Below, piece by piece: positions 26,630-36,016 of a stretch of 64,000 nucleotides of DNA. The position numbers were made by a program, and so were the translations under genes. A model generated the notes under the pieces. The model was not told where the DNA came from. It saw only the letters and a program-made list of their open reading frames with translations, and ran no database searches. Numbering within the stretch: the first letter of the stretch is position 1; each line of letters opens with the position of its first letter. This stretch comes from Algibacter mikhailovii (GTDB lineage Bacteria > Bacteroidota > Bacteroidia > Flavobacteriales > Flavobacteriaceae), in the NCBI RefSeq assembly GCF_014651495.1, contig NZ_BMWZ01000007.1:186001-250000 (forward strand), given 5' to 3'.

Positions 26630-27786
26630 AATGCTGCTTTTTTATTACGGAACATAAATATTATAACCGTTACCGTATAAGCCACTAGACAGAATAGGAG
26701 CAAATTTATGACCGGCTGAACCAAAAATGTAAATGGAGTATTCATTTCCATACCTTTTATAAAGGCATTCAAAAAATGAGTGTACGGTATTAACTGAGCA
26801 TACCAAGCATTAAATGCAGGCATGGCCATAATAGGAAAGGTAAAGCCGCTAAATACAAATGCTGGGGAGTTATAAACAAAAGAAACATCCATAGCAATGG
26901 CTTCGTTTTTAAAAATAGTTGATACCATGACTCCCAACATGGCATTTGTAATGACAAAAACTAAAACGACCCATAAAAAGGGTAGTGTACTTGCACTTGA
27001 AGGAATACCCAAAATGGGGTGAACTACTGAAAAAATAAATATCGCAACAAGAAACCCTATGAGACTATAAGCTAAAACTTTTCCTAATATAATTTTAAAA
27101 ACACTACCATTGGTGCTTTCTAAGAGTTCATTAAATGTACCATTCGTATATTCTGAATTAATTGAACGAGCGGCCAAAAGGAATACAATCATTTGCAATA
27201 AAACCGTTGTTAAACCTGGTATGAGATAATAGAGGTAATTGTAATAAGAATTGAATAAGGGTTTAGCAATTACCTTGATAGGCATGACCATTTTTAATGC
27301 TTTTTCATTGGGAATGCCATTAAGTTTGAAGCTGTTTAAATTGAGACCTGCGGACAAAGTATTTATAAACGTTGCCGCTTCCTTGTAGATTAGGTTTCCA
27401 TAAATAATATTTGAAGAATTGGTATAAACTAGGAGTTTTTCTTGATTTCCACTAAATATGTTTTTCTGAAAATTCTTGGGAATGACATAAAACCCTTTGA
27501 CCTCAGGGTGGTTTATAAATACGTCATCTAGATGGTCGTTAGAATTTAAAAACCTTATGATATTTAATTTGGGCGAAGCTTCCACATTATGAATTACTTG
27601 CCTACTTAAATCGGAATGATCTAAATCTAAAATAGCAATAGACACGTTTTCTATAGAACCCTCCTCATAAATGGAACCTAGGTAAAAGAAAATCCCTATC
27701 GGAATTACCAATATTAGAACCCAAGCTGCAGGCCTTTTTTTGAGTCTTAGAAACTCACGAATTATAAGTTGTAGAATATTTTTCAA
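26626..27786 (-). CDS. ABC-2 type permease (first of pair)
   Basis: Paralogue of the following permease, 386 residues with the same plan: N-terminal helix (AAWVLILVIPIGIFFYLGSIY), extracytoplasmic domain, then a cluster of helices ending YNSPAFVFSGFTFPIMAMP. The two permeases probably form a heterodimer. The gene overlaps both neighbours by 4 bp (the HlyD gene upstream, the second permease downstream), so stoichiometric translation is likely. The exported substrate is unknown; drug- or lipid-type efflux is typical for this class. Confidence 0.88.
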   Translation of the reverse strand: MKNILQLIIREFLRLKKRPAAWVLILVIPIGIFFYLGSIYEEGSIENVSIAILDLDHSDLSRQVIHNVEASPKLNIIRFLNSNDHLDDVFINHPEVKGFYVIPKNFQKNIFSGNQEKLLVYTNSSNIIYGNLIYKEAATFINTLSAGLNLNSFKLNGIPNEKALKMVMPIKVIAKPLFNSYYNYLYYLIPGLTTVLLQMIVFLLAARSINSEYTNGTFNELLESTNGSVFKIILGKVLAYSLIGFLVAIFIFSVVHPILGIPSSASTLPFLWVVLVFVITNAMLGVMVSTIFKNEAIAMDVSFVYNSPAFVFSGFTFPIMAMPAFNAWYAQLIPYTHFLNAFIKGMEMNTPFTFLVQPVINLLLFCLVAYTVTVIIFMFRNKKAAL

Positions 27787-28766
27787 AGTTTGATGTTTAG
27801 ACTCATTCCGGGTCTTAAACCGTCAATTTTATCCATAGGTGTTAAATGGATTTCAAATGTTTTCATATCTAACCTACCTTTGTCAGCCGTAGGAATCCAG
27901 TCCGCAAAATCAGCCATAGGCGCAATAAAAGTCACTTTGAACTTATGAGTGTCATTATTAAAAGCAGGTAGTTTTCCAGAAACTTCGGTGCCTTTTGCAA
28001 AATCTTGTAAAAAATCTTCTCGTACATGAATTACAGCATGTACGTTTTCTAACTGTTGTATGGTAAAAATAGGATAACCTGCTGGCATCACTTCGCTTTC
28101 TTCAGCTAGTTTTGAAGAGATTTCTCCTGAAATAGGGGCGTAGATTTCCAATTCTTTATAATAGGCTTTTGCTTCACTTACTTTGCCGCTTGCTGCATTC
28201 ATTTGTCCTTGAGAGGCTGTTATGTCTTCTTGTCTAGCCCCTTCTTTTGCCATTTCTAGTATATATTTCGCTGCATTCATTTGATCAAATGCGGCATCGC
28301 GCTTAAAGGTGACCTCATCCATTTGTTGCTGCGATATTAAGCTATCTCTATGCATAGCTTCTAATCTTTTAAAGGATTTTTCAGCAAAGCTATATTGACT
28401 TTGAGCCATTTTATATTTGTCTTCAACCGCATAAATTTCCTGGTTTCTTGCTCCAGATTTTGCTTTATCGTTTACCGATTTTGCAGCATCAAACATACCT
28501 TCCGCTTGTTTAACTTTAGCATCTATAATATCACTTTCAATAGTTGCTAATAGTTGTCCTTTTTTTACTTGATCACCCAATTTCACGTAGATGGTCTCTA
28601 TACGTCCGGGAATTTCTGAAGCCACCCGAATTTCTGTAGTTTCAAATAACCCAACAAAAACACGGTTTTCATTTTCTTTAGGTTTGAGAAATAACAACAC
28701 AATAATGCCAACAGCAATAATCAATACAGGAATGATTAGTATAAGGGTCTGTTTTTTATTTTTCAT
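27783..28766 (-). CDS. HlyD/YhiI-type membrane fusion protein
   Basis: Periplasmic adaptor subunit of a tripartite exporter, 327 residues. One N-terminal helix (LILIIPVLIIAVGIIVLLFL) anchors it in the inner membrane. The first lipoyl half follows (GRIETIYVKLGDQVKKGQLLATIES), then a helical hairpin (about 80-195) with heptad-like Ala/Glu/Lys content, then the second lipoyl/beta-barrel part (LEIYAPISGEISSKLAEESEVMPAG) ending LRPGMSLNIKL. It sits between the TolC and permease genes of the same operon. Confidence 0.92.
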   Translation of the reverse strand: MKNKKQTLILIIPVLIIAVGIIVLLFLKPKENENRVFVGLFETTEIRVASEIPGRIETIYVKLGDQVKKGQLLATIESDIIDAKVKQAEGMFDAAKSVNDKAKSGARNQEIYAVEDKYKMAQSQYSFAEKSFKRLEAMHRDSLISQQQMDEVTFKRDAAFDQMNAAKYILEMAKEGARQEDITASQGQMNAASGKVSEAKAYYKELEIYAPISGEISSKLAEESEVMPAGYPIFTIQQLENVHAVIHVREDFLQDFAKGTEVSGKLPAFNNDTHKFKVTFIAPMADFADWIPTADKGRLDMKTFEIHLTPMDKIDGLRPGMSLNIKL

Positions 28767-28780
28767 AATAGCTTAAGGTT

Positions 28781-30169
28781 CTAATGGTTTAAATGTTCTA
28801 TATGTAAGGATCCTGTTGAAATTAATAAATCTAAGGCGGCCATTCTTTGCTGTACTATAAATGTATAATAGTTTAGTGAAGCCGTTTGGTATTCTGTTTC
28901 TGTTTCTAGAAGATCTGATATGGAAATTAATCCTTGATGATAACTTTTAATGGCAATATTTAGGCTGTTTTCAGCAACAATCATCTCTTGTTCTTTATAG
29001 AATAATTGCTGGTTTTTTACCTCAAAATCAACCTGCATTTTTTTTGCAAAGAGTGAAAGCTTTTCTCTGACATCATTCTTTTCTTCTTCAGCAATACTTT
29101 TTTCAATTTGAGCGGATCGAGTTTCATTAGAATGTTTTAATCCACTAAATATATCCCATTGCATGCCAACACCTAAAAAATAGGAAGGGTACAGTTCAAA
29201 TTTATTGAGTTCTAAGTTTACATTTTCGCCCCCCGGCAAAGAATAAGGCGTTTGTAAATTGGCATTAAATAAATTGGAATATGAAACCGAAGCCACAGCC
29301 TGAAGTTTAGGTAAAATAGAATTTCGATTCATTTTTACTTTATAATCATAAGCATTCACTGAAGCGTCTAAGGCTTTTAGTTCTGGCCGATCATTAAATG
29401 TATTATTATGTATTTGAAGTTTCCACGGTTGCAATTCAAAACTATATTGTTCTAGTGTTTCTATGCTTACATCGGTCATCATAGAAAGTTTTAAATATAA
29501 TAAGCTAAGGTTACCATATAATTCAACCTTTTTCGAGGCCAAATTAAATTCGGCAGCGGTAATTTTATTTCTATCATAAGGAATGGCCAGTCCATTTTTA
29601 ATCGCAGTTTTAACGCGTTCCTTTTCTTTGGCTAATCGTTCTTCACTTTTTGTAATAACTACCTCCGAGTTTTTCAACAATTCAATTTTATCAAACGTTT
29701 CAATCACATCCTTTATGATTTCAGATTTTTCCGCATGAAGCATGAAGTTTTTGGCCTTAATTTTTTCTTCTGTTGCTTTAGAGCCATAATTAACTTGCAA
29801 TCCAGAAAAGAGCAAGGCTTTGGCTGTTAAACTGGTATTAAAAACCTGACCCTGAGCATCAAATCTGGTCTCCCCTTCAAATAACTCAATGCCCGTTATT
29901 GGTAGTTGAACGGTGGGTACATCTACATTTATTCTACTGGATCCATAACCATATTTGGCATCAAGTTCTAAAGTTGGTATAAAGTTTTGACGGATCGTTT
30001 TCTTTTCTAAACTATCAATGGAAAGTTCATGGATGGATTTTTTTAAAGCATAACTCTTTTCTATACTTCGATTAATAAGATCTAATTCAATATCACTTAA
30101 ATTATTCTGAGCCATTAACGCTCCTAGAAAGAGTAAACTGAAGCAACCAAAAAAAAATGTTTTTTTCAT
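28781..30169 (-). CDS. TolC-family outer membrane efflux protein
   Basis: Outer-membrane channel of 462 residues with a signal peptide (MKKTFFFGCFSLLFLGALMAQ). It shows the two internally similar TolC halves of long alpha-helices (for example ATEEKIKAKNFMLHAEKSEIIKDVIE and ETRSAQIEKSIAEEEKNDVREK, given here in part) and typical ends such as NLNIAIKSYHQGLISISDLLETETE. It is the first gene of the efflux operon, 14 bp ahead of the HlyD gene. About 580 bp of decayed or non-coding DNA separate it from the P1 peptidase gene upstream. Confidence 0.92.
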   Translation of the reverse strand: MKKTFFFGCFSLLFLGALMAQNNLSDIELDLINRSIEKSYALKKSIHELSIDSLEKKTIRQNFIPTLELDAKYGYGSSRINVDVPTVQLPITGIELFEGETRFDAQGQVFNTSLTAKALLFSGLQVNYGSKATEEKIKAKNFMLHAEKSEIIKDVIETFDKIELLKNSEVVITKSEERLAKEKERVKTAIKNGLAIPYDRNKITAAEFNLASKKVELYGNLSLLYLKLSMMTDVSIETLEQYSFELQPWKLQIHNNTFNDRPELKALDASVNAYDYKVKMNRNSILPKLQAVASVSYSNLFNANLQTPYSLPGGENVNLELNKFELYPSYFLGVGMQWDIFSGLKHSNETRSAQIEKSIAEEEKNDVREKLSLFAKKMQVDFEVKNQQLFYKEQEMIVAENSLNIAIKSYHQGLISISDLLETETEYQTASLNYYTFIVQQRMAALDLLISTGSLHIEHLNH

Positions 30170-30752
30170 AAAACTAAATGCATAGACGGTTAATAGTTAA
30201 TGTGTGCTAAATATGATTAGTTTTTTACAGCGTAAGTCTCTTATTAACGTATTTCAAAGGAAACCACCTTACTACTAGTTATAAGCACTTTCCATAGCAA
30301 AATGGTCGTTTTTAGAGCCTTTTCTTGACAATTGAGGCAAGTCTTTGGGTGCTGTCTTAAACTTTCCAAACTATAGTATATCCTAATGGGGCCATAGATT
30401 TTGTACCATCAGTTAAATTGATTTAAGCAGGAAACCTAGGGCTTCCTCTGGAGTCAAGAATCTCTAAACTGGAGATTGATTTAATTATGTTTTTCATAGC
30501 TAATTTTTTCTAATCGATCAGTTTTGTCCCAATGGTGTCATCCATATTAGTTTAATAAATTGAATAAGACAACATTAGGTTTGCACTAAGATAGCAAATA
30601 ATGAGAAGTTCATTGTTTAGAATTATTAGAAATTTAAAGGTATTGTACTCTGGCTGTATGACCTTTTCAGTATCATGTTTTAAACCGTTAAATTACAAGA
30701 AAGTTTATCAGTATGTAGTAGATGTTGCAAACCACTTCTCAATCTATAGCGG
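30170..30752. other. 583-bp gap with a decayed gene relic
   Basis: No intact gene is visible between the TolC gene and the P1 peptidase gene. The minus strand around 30357-30497 encodes a broken enolase-like N-terminus (annotated separately). The rest has frequent stops in all frames. A TANNTTTG-like octamer (TAGGTTTG, 30576-30583, plus strand) has no plus-strand gene downstream. Confidence 0.5.
30357..30497 (-). pseudogene. Decayed enolase N-terminal fragment
   Basis: From an ATG at 30497 the minus strand reads MKNIIKSISSLEILDSRGSP, containing the enolase N-terminal signature EILDSRGNP with Ser for Asn. An in-frame stop then interrupts it (30423-30425). After the stop the same frame continues INLTDGTKSMAPLGYTI, which aligns with the enolase segment around xxLxDGTxGRAAVPSG. 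Another stop follows and similarity fades. I read this as the eroded 5' end of an enolase gene copy; a functional enolase must be elsewhere. The match is short and made by eye. Confidence 0.6.
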
Positions 30753-31928
30753 TTAATCTTGTATCCGATTATATTTTTTTAGCGTTTCAATAAGTAAATC
30801 ATGTGGTAGGGCATAGGCCTTATTGCCATTGATGCCTTCCATAGTTTCGGCGGCTACCATCGCATTTATAATGGCTTCTTCAACAACTTGCACTGTGGCT
30901 TCAAAAACAGGCATGAGTAAATCATTGGACATGCTTTCTACTGTGGTCTTTTTATCGCGATTAAAAGCCTGTTCATTAGCCGTAGAAAATGCCAAAAAGA
31001 TATCTCCAGACCCGTTGCTTCCTCTTCCACCAACGATACCTATACCCAATGGAATTCTTTGAGCAATTCTTTTTAGTTGATGAGGTAATAGGGGAACATC
31101 TGTGGCAACGACGACAATTATCGAGCCGTCTCCCTCTTGGCGTCTTGATTTAGGGGGAGCTTTATATTCATAACCCAAGGTGTCTTTTAAGGCAATACCT
31201 ACAGGAACACCTGCGATTGATAAATTTCTTTTGGCTCCAAAATTTGATTGTACTATAGCGCCTAAGGAGTATGTAGAATCTTTGATTTTAAAGACTCTTG
31301 AAGCGGTTCCGGTACCCCCTTTAAAACCCAAACACATCATGCCTGTTCCGCCACCAACATTACCTTCTGCAATGGGTCCGTTAGAAGCATTTGAAATGGC
31401 TTCTAAAACGTGTTTTTCCTTAACATGAAACCCGTAAATATCATTTAAAAAACCATCGTATGTTTCTGCAACTACAGGATAGGTATACCACCAGTCTTCT
31501 CCATTGTACCAGTCTGTATCAACATACCATTTAAGCACGGCCTGCCGTACTTCGCCAACACTATTTGTATTGGTTATCATAATTGGGGTCTCCAAAAAAC
31601 CCGATTCTGTTACCCAAGTAGTGCCAGTCATTTCTCCATTACCATTAAGGCTGTACCAATTGGCATAAACAGGGCTGAACTTTTTAGCTTTTCCTCGTGG
31701 GAATATTGCTGTAACCCCTGTTCTAACAGGTCCTTTGCCTACCACATTTGTACCGGTTCCAGAAATAATGGTGCTATAGCCAACTTCAACACCGGCCACA
31801 TCAGTAATAGAATTAAATGCCCCCGGCTTACCAACAAAAGGAACTCCTAAATCTCTTGCTCTCGGTTTTTGTCCATATGATTGAAAACCAATGAGTATTA
31901 TTATAAAGAATGTCAATATTTTAGTCAT
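30753..31928 (-). CDS. P1 family (DmpA-like) peptidase
   Basis: L-aminopeptidase/D-esterase type Ntn hydrolase, 391 residues with a signal peptide (MTKILTFFIIILIGFQSYGQ). DmpA-family landmarks: VPFVGKPGAFNSITDVAGVEVG at the start, GNVGGGTGMMCLGFKGGTGTASR in the middle, and EGDGSIIVVVATDVPLLPHQ, in which the Ser after GDG is the expected autocatalytic nucleophile. Members release N-terminal D- or L-amino acids from peptides and amides. It is probably periplasmic. It lies 71 bp downstream of the C11 peptidase gene on the same strand. Confidence 0.92.
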   Translation of the reverse strand: MTKILTFFIIILIGFQSYGQKPRARDLGVPFVGKPGAFNSITDVAGVEVGYSTIISGTGTNVVGKGPVRTGVTAIFPRGKAKKFSPVYANWYSLNGNGEMTGTTWVTESGFLETPIMITNTNSVGEVRQAVLKWYVDTDWYNGEDWWYTYPVVAETYDGFLNDIYGFHVKEKHVLEAISNASNGPIAEGNVGGGTGMMCLGFKGGTGTASRVFKIKDSTYSLGAIVQSNFGAKRNLSIAGVPVGIALKDTLGYEYKAPPKSRRQEGDGSIIVVVATDVPLLPHQLKRIAQRIPLGIGIVGGRGSNGSGDIFLAFSTANEQAFNRDKKTTVESMSNDLLMPVFEATVQVVEEAIINAMVAAETMEGINGNKAYALPHDLLIETLKKYNRIQD

Positions 31929-31999
31929 AGCATTAGGTGTTATTTAGCTTTTATTGTAATGTAGGCTATTTTTTAGTTTTATGCGGAATTGTTTAAATT

Positions 32000-33418
32000 T
32001 TACCAATTATAATTATTGACTCCACCACTTTCAGTATTGGTTTCGTCAAAAAGACAATCTAACAATTCATAGAAATTATCAACCTGATTATTCGCCCTTG
32101 TTGCGCCATTAATGCACCAATCATATTGCCCATAAGAATTTTGATTAGCCGATTTGTCATCAGGATGGAACCAACCACAATGACTCCAAAATGAATTCTT
32201 TGTTTGGGAAAATATCCTATTTCCCTTCGGAATTATCTGATAGATGCCGCTTTTACCTTCAACAAAATGGGTTGTTTCTGGTAAATAGCCCTGCCCATAA
32301 TAGGAATGAATGACATATTTATCTAGCAAACCACAAACAGTTGTTGCCTTAACTCTAGTAGCTGAACTAAAAGATGTCGTAGTGCGTATTTGGTCCCAGA
32401 AATGGTATGCGTCAAGATAGGGAAATGTCAATTGCGCCATTTCTATATTGTCAGTTGTTCTGTGATAATAGCCTAAGGTATTATCTATTATGTTGATTAG
32501 ACTGGTCTTGTCTTCATACGCAAGAAATTTAGAGGCTTCATCAATTGCTATTTTTAGTTCAGATACTTTAGTGTTGTCAAATAAACCCCAAGAGGCCCAT
32601 TGCTGATTGTCATAGATTTCTTCAAATATTAATTTAGAGAAATCCAAGGGTGTCATGGTTTTAGGGTTCAAAATGGTTTCTTTACCACCGTCAAAATAAT
32701 TAGAATCAAGTACAAGGTCATCACCGGCATTATTGGTGATTCGTTCTAGGATATGGTCGTAAGCCCAAGCGCCAGAAAGCGGTGCTGAAGCAATGACAAA
32801 GTTTGAAGAAAATGAGCTATTCTCGGGTCTCCATTGGTATAAGTTTTCTATTCCGGCCATAGAACATACGTCCAAACCCAAAATATCAACGGATTCATTT
32901 TTGGACAGTACATTTGTAATTTCGGCCGGATACAAGTGATCTTCGTTACCATCCTCTGCATCAGGGCACATGCCTACACCGTTTCCGTGTGATCTTAATA
33001 TGAGCATGTAATATTGAGCAGGATAATACTTTTTACAATATGCTATGAATTTTTTTAAAGTTGCGGCGTCTGCCATATTCGCTTCATAGGATTTATGGAT
33101 TCCTATTTCCGGAAAGAATTCTTGACCGCTTAGTTGTTTATAGGTATTGTGTTCAATTTGATACAACCTAGTATCCCTAAAATTTTCGCCTAATGCTATT
33201 GAGTCCTCAGAATTTCCATCAATTCGGTCTATAAGCGTTATTACATTATAGTCCTTTGATTTTTTACCGCGTTTCATTTCCTCAATATCATTTAACAAAT
33301 CTATTTCAGATGAATTAGAACCTGCAGCAAAATAAATAATGGTCCAGTTTTTTGCTTTTTGTGAAAAAGCATGATTTACCAAACAAGTTATTAAGAGTAT
33401 GGCCCACCGATATTTCAT
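32000..33418 (-). CDS. Clostripain-related (C11) cysteine peptidase
   Basis: Exported cysteine peptidase of 472 residues with a signal peptide (MKYRWAILLITCLVNHAFSQ). The caspase-like His/Cys dyad of clan CD is visible: His144 in MLILRSHGNGVGMCPDAEDG and Cys185 in DILGLDVCSMAGIENLYQW. Clostripain family members cleave after Arg or Lys, often after self-processing. The C-terminal half (about 290-472) is less conserved, and there is no recognisable T9SS sorting domain. It may share a transcript with the P1 peptidase gene that follows. Confidence 0.9.
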   Translation of the reverse strand: MKYRWAILLITCLVNHAFSQKAKNWTIIYFAAGSNSSEIDLLNDIEEMKRGKKSKDYNVITLIDRIDGNSEDSIALGENFRDTRLYQIEHNTYKQLSGQEFFPEIGIHKSYEANMADAATLKKFIAYCKKYYPAQYYMLILRSHGNGVGMCPDAEDGNEDHLYPAEITNVLSKNESVDILGLDVCSMAGIENLYQWRPENSSFSSNFVIASAPLSGAWAYDHILERITNNAGDDLVLDSNYFDGGKETILNPKTMTPLDFSKLIFEEIYDNQQWASWGLFDNTKVSELKIAIDEASKFLAYEDKTSLINIIDNTLGYYHRTTDNIEMAQLTFPYLDAYHFWDQIRTTTSFSSATRVKATTVCGLLDKYVIHSYYGQGYLPETTHFVEGKSGIYQIIPKGNRIFSQTKNSFWSHCGWFHPDDKSANQNSYGQYDWCINGATRANNQVDNFYELLDCLFDETNTESGGVNNYNW

Positions 33419-33754
33419 ATTTTCCTAATTAGCACAATGAATTTCCTAGGCCGTCTAAACTGTTGTTATAAGATAGTAGAAAAGTGAACCCTGCCTAATT
33501 TTAGTTAGAAAGTTACTTAATTAAAATGAAATAACGTTCTTTAAAATCAGTTCAGTAATTTTTTTAACAAGTTTTAGATTTTCATCTAAAACGCCTTTTG
33601 TAGAAACGCCAAGTACAGTATATCGCTTTAAGACATTACCATAGGCTGTCATAAAGCGAATATCTGATCCTTGATGGCAGTGCTTACCATTAGAAGAATG
33701 TCTTAATGTTCATTGCTTGTTAACTTACCATTTTTTAAAGCGAAATTCTAGCCT
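33419..33754. other. 336-bp gap with a possible gene remnant
   Basis: No complete gene is seen. On the minus strand 33521-33709 is open for 62 codons but lacks a start codon (see the separate entry). The rest appears non-coding. Confidence 0.4.
33521..33709 (-). pseudogene. Possible C-terminal remnant of an unknown gene
   Basis: An open frame directly after an in-frame TGA reads TLRHSSNGKHCHQGSDIRF, MTAYGNVLKRYTVLGVST, KGVLDENLKLVKKITELIL and ends KNVISF before a stop. Its composition looks protein-like (amphipathic C-terminal helix), unlike the surrounding DNA. No start codon or ribosome-binding site precedes it. I could not recognise the family. An internal Met start (MTAYGN, about 45 residues) as a small gene is the alternative. 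Confidence 0.3.
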
Positions 33755-34222
33755 TTATTGCAGGTAGGAATTTAGCATCCATAATGTTTTTTCAGTTTGT
33801 GATATGTAATCACTCATTAAACTAACCGTTCCTTCATCTTCGGCGTCTCCTGACAGGCTTAAAATGTCTCTTTCAAGGGCAATTATGGAAGAAAGATTTT
33901 TTACAACGATGTTTACACCTTCAATACCATTTGAGACTCCTTTTTCTTCTGCAATGTTGGAACTATTTATGTAATCTGAGAAGGTATGGAATGGCACGCC
34001 TTCAAGTGTTAAAATTCGTTCTGCAATTTCATCAATTTTAATTACGGCGTCATCATAGAATTCTTCAAATTTGACGTGCAATTCAAAAAACTCTTTTCCT
34101 TTTATATTCCAGTGAAGCCCCCTAAGGTTTTGATAGAAGACTTGATAGTCTGCTAATAATTGGTTTAATTTTCCGCTTAGTTCTTCTGCTTTTGTCTTAT
34201 CGATACCTATTAAATTTTTCAT
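33755..34222 (-). CDS. dps: Dps-family ferritin-like DNA-protection protein
   Basis: Dps-type miniferritin of 155 residues, expected to form a dodecamer that oxidises and stores iron and protects DNA from peroxide. The inter-subunit ferroxidase residues are in place: LHWNIKGKEFFELHVKFEEFYDDAVIKIDEIAER (given in part), with His, Asp and Glu ligands. The protein lacks a Lys-rich N-terminal tail, so strong DNA binding is not certain. It is a single gene with a 240-bp upstream non-coding region. Stress induction is typical for the family; no operator could be identified. Confidence 0.92.
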   Translation of the reverse strand: MKNLIGIDKTKAEELSGKLNQLLADYQVFYQNLRGLHWNIKGKEFFELHVKFEEFYDDAVIKIDEIAERILTLEGVPFHTFSDYINSSNIAEEKGVSNGIEGVNIVVKNLSSIIALERDILSLSGDAEDEGTVSLMSDYISQTEKTLWMLNSYLQ

Positions 34223-34465
34223 TTTAATTATTTTTTTTAACGTTACTGTTATTAATGATGTTTCGAGTTTTTAAATTACTCTTTTTTTCAAAGCAGGACA
34301 AGTATTATTTGTTCGAAGTGTATGCAAACGCCATTGAAACAGCTTAAATTATGGTTAAAATTTAAGGCACAACACGTCATTCTCCTTTTGTTTCAATTCA
34401 AGGCATATGGACTAGAATCTGCAAGTAAGTCTTATTATTTGGCTCCTGCGATTATAAATGTTAGT

Positions 34466-35896
34466 TTATTCAATGATTAGGTGTTCTAAATACCTAATTG
34501 CCGTTGCCATTAGGTTTTGTCTCTGTATGGCCTTTTCATTAAAACCGTCTAAAGTTTTGCGGTTTAGTTTTCTGCCATTGATAAAAACGTAGGTGGGTTT
34601 TTTTAATGTTGCCAGATTGAGAAGTGGGTTTTTTTCAACTACTAATAAATTGGCAATTTTACCAGGTTCAATAGTTCCCATGGCCGTCATTATCTCATGG
34701 GTTTTAGATGCGTTTACTGTAGCTGTTTTTAAGACTTCGTAATTAGAAAGACCTGCTTCTTTATAAAAATTTAGCTCGTTATGAATGGCAAAACCAGGTA
34801 GCGTAACACCAATACCAGCATCTGTTCCACATATGATATCGACACCTGCTTCATGAAGTTTTTGTACAATGATAGAATGAAAATCATGTTGGTTTTTTAT
34901 GTTACCAACAACGGCTGTATCGTTTTGTTTGGCATTGAACCAACGGTCAAATTGTTTATTACTATCTACTTTTTTGATAAGGGGGTTTATATATCCCATT
35001 GATTCAGAATCTAGAATACTATCATTGAGCATCATTTGATAGATATTATTAAATACGGTAAGCGTTGGGCTATAACGGGTGTGTTTAGATTTTGAAATCG
35101 CATTGATGATGGTCTGCAATTTTGTAGTATCTAGGTCAAACTTTAAAGGTTGCTGAACTATTTCTTCAGCATGTTCTATAGATTTTATTTGAGGGTTTAA
35201 ATGGTATGAAAAAGGGACTTTTTGAGAAGGGTGTGCCACGATATCCATTTCAGAAATTTTGGCTTGTTCAATCACAGCATCAAATAAATCTTTATCCAAT
35301 CCGTAATAGGTTTTAATTAAATCATAACCTCTGTTTTTGTAGCCAATAATCTTCTCTTTAGCCTCAGCAACATTTGTTAGGTTTACATTATCGTCTCCAA
35401 TAAAAACTGTACCGGTTAGTTTAGGCCCTGTAGTTATGAAAGTTGGGGAAAGTATTTGTTCATTGATAATATCTTCTTTAATTCTCAAATGCATGGGCAT
35501 GCCCCATAAATTTCTAACAGTAGTAACACCATTTGACAGGTAAAGTCCAAGTTCATATCGGTCCCATACATGCACGTGCATATCAATTAACCCTGGTGTA
35601 AGGAACTTATGTTTTGCATCAAAAACTTGCACGCCTTTGATGGCCATCGTGTCTGCTATATTATTAATAATACCGTCCTTTATGTACACCATTTTATTTA
35701 CTAAAACGGTGTCTTGATTCATAGGTATGATATTGGCATTAGTGATGACATAAGAGTTGTTTGCTTTTGGATCATTTTTTGAAATGTTTAGGTAATCTGT
35801 GCCTAAGGCGTCAACCCAAAGTATAATAAGTACCGCAATACAAATCAAGCCAAGGAGTGCGAGGATAAATTTTAAAATTTTTTTCAGTATTTTCAT
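34466..35896 (-). CDS. Membrane-anchored amidohydrolase
   Basis: Amidohydrolase-superfamily protein (imidazolonepropionase/prolidase-like) of 476 residues. One N-terminal helix (ILKFILALLGLICIAVLIILW) anchors it, with the catalytic part outside. The HxH metal motif is in LTPGLIDMHVHVW; later His ligands are likely in DIVAHPSQK and SIEHAEEI; the terminal Asp is in CGTDAGIGV. It is clearly similar to the C-terminal half of the 974-residue M61 fusion at 54060-56984 (shared patterns NANIIPM, GFxIHxEL/EF, TVNASK/R, ANLLVVxKNPL), so the two are probably paralogues. The substrate is unknown. Confidence 0.88.
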   Translation of the reverse strand: MKILKKILKFILALLGLICIAVLIILWVDALGTDYLNISKNDPKANNSYVITNANIIPMNQDTVLVNKMVYIKDGIINNIADTMAIKGVQVFDAKHKFLTPGLIDMHVHVWDRYELGLYLSNGVTTVRNLWGMPMHLRIKEDIINEQILSPTFITTGPKLTGTVFIGDDNVNLTNVAEAKEKIIGYKNRGYDLIKTYYGLDKDLFDAVIEQAKISEMDIVAHPSQKVPFSYHLNPQIKSIEHAEEIVQQPLKFDLDTTKLQTIINAISKSKHTRYSPTLTVFNNIYQMMLNDSILDSESMGYINPLIKKVDSNKQFDRWFNAKQNDTAVVGNIKNQHDFHSIIVQKLHEAGVDIICGTDAGIGVTLPGFAIHNELNFYKEAGLSNYEVLKTATVNASKTHEIMTAMGTIEPGKIANLLVVEKNPLLNLATLKKPTYVFINGRKLNRKTLDGFNEKAIQRQNLMATAIRYLEHLIIE

Positions 35897-36016
35897 TTAT
35901 GTTGTTGTAATAGCGATTAGTAAAAGGACTCTTTGTTAAATGGTTATGTTTTTAGACTTAGGAGTTGATACACCTCAACGATACACATTGGATTATGATT
36001 TTATATCTAAGTATTA

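Noticed and set aside
30576-30583. TAGGTTTG as a promoter -7 element
   Set aside because: It points to the right, where no plus-strand gene exists for 20 kb; probably a chance match.
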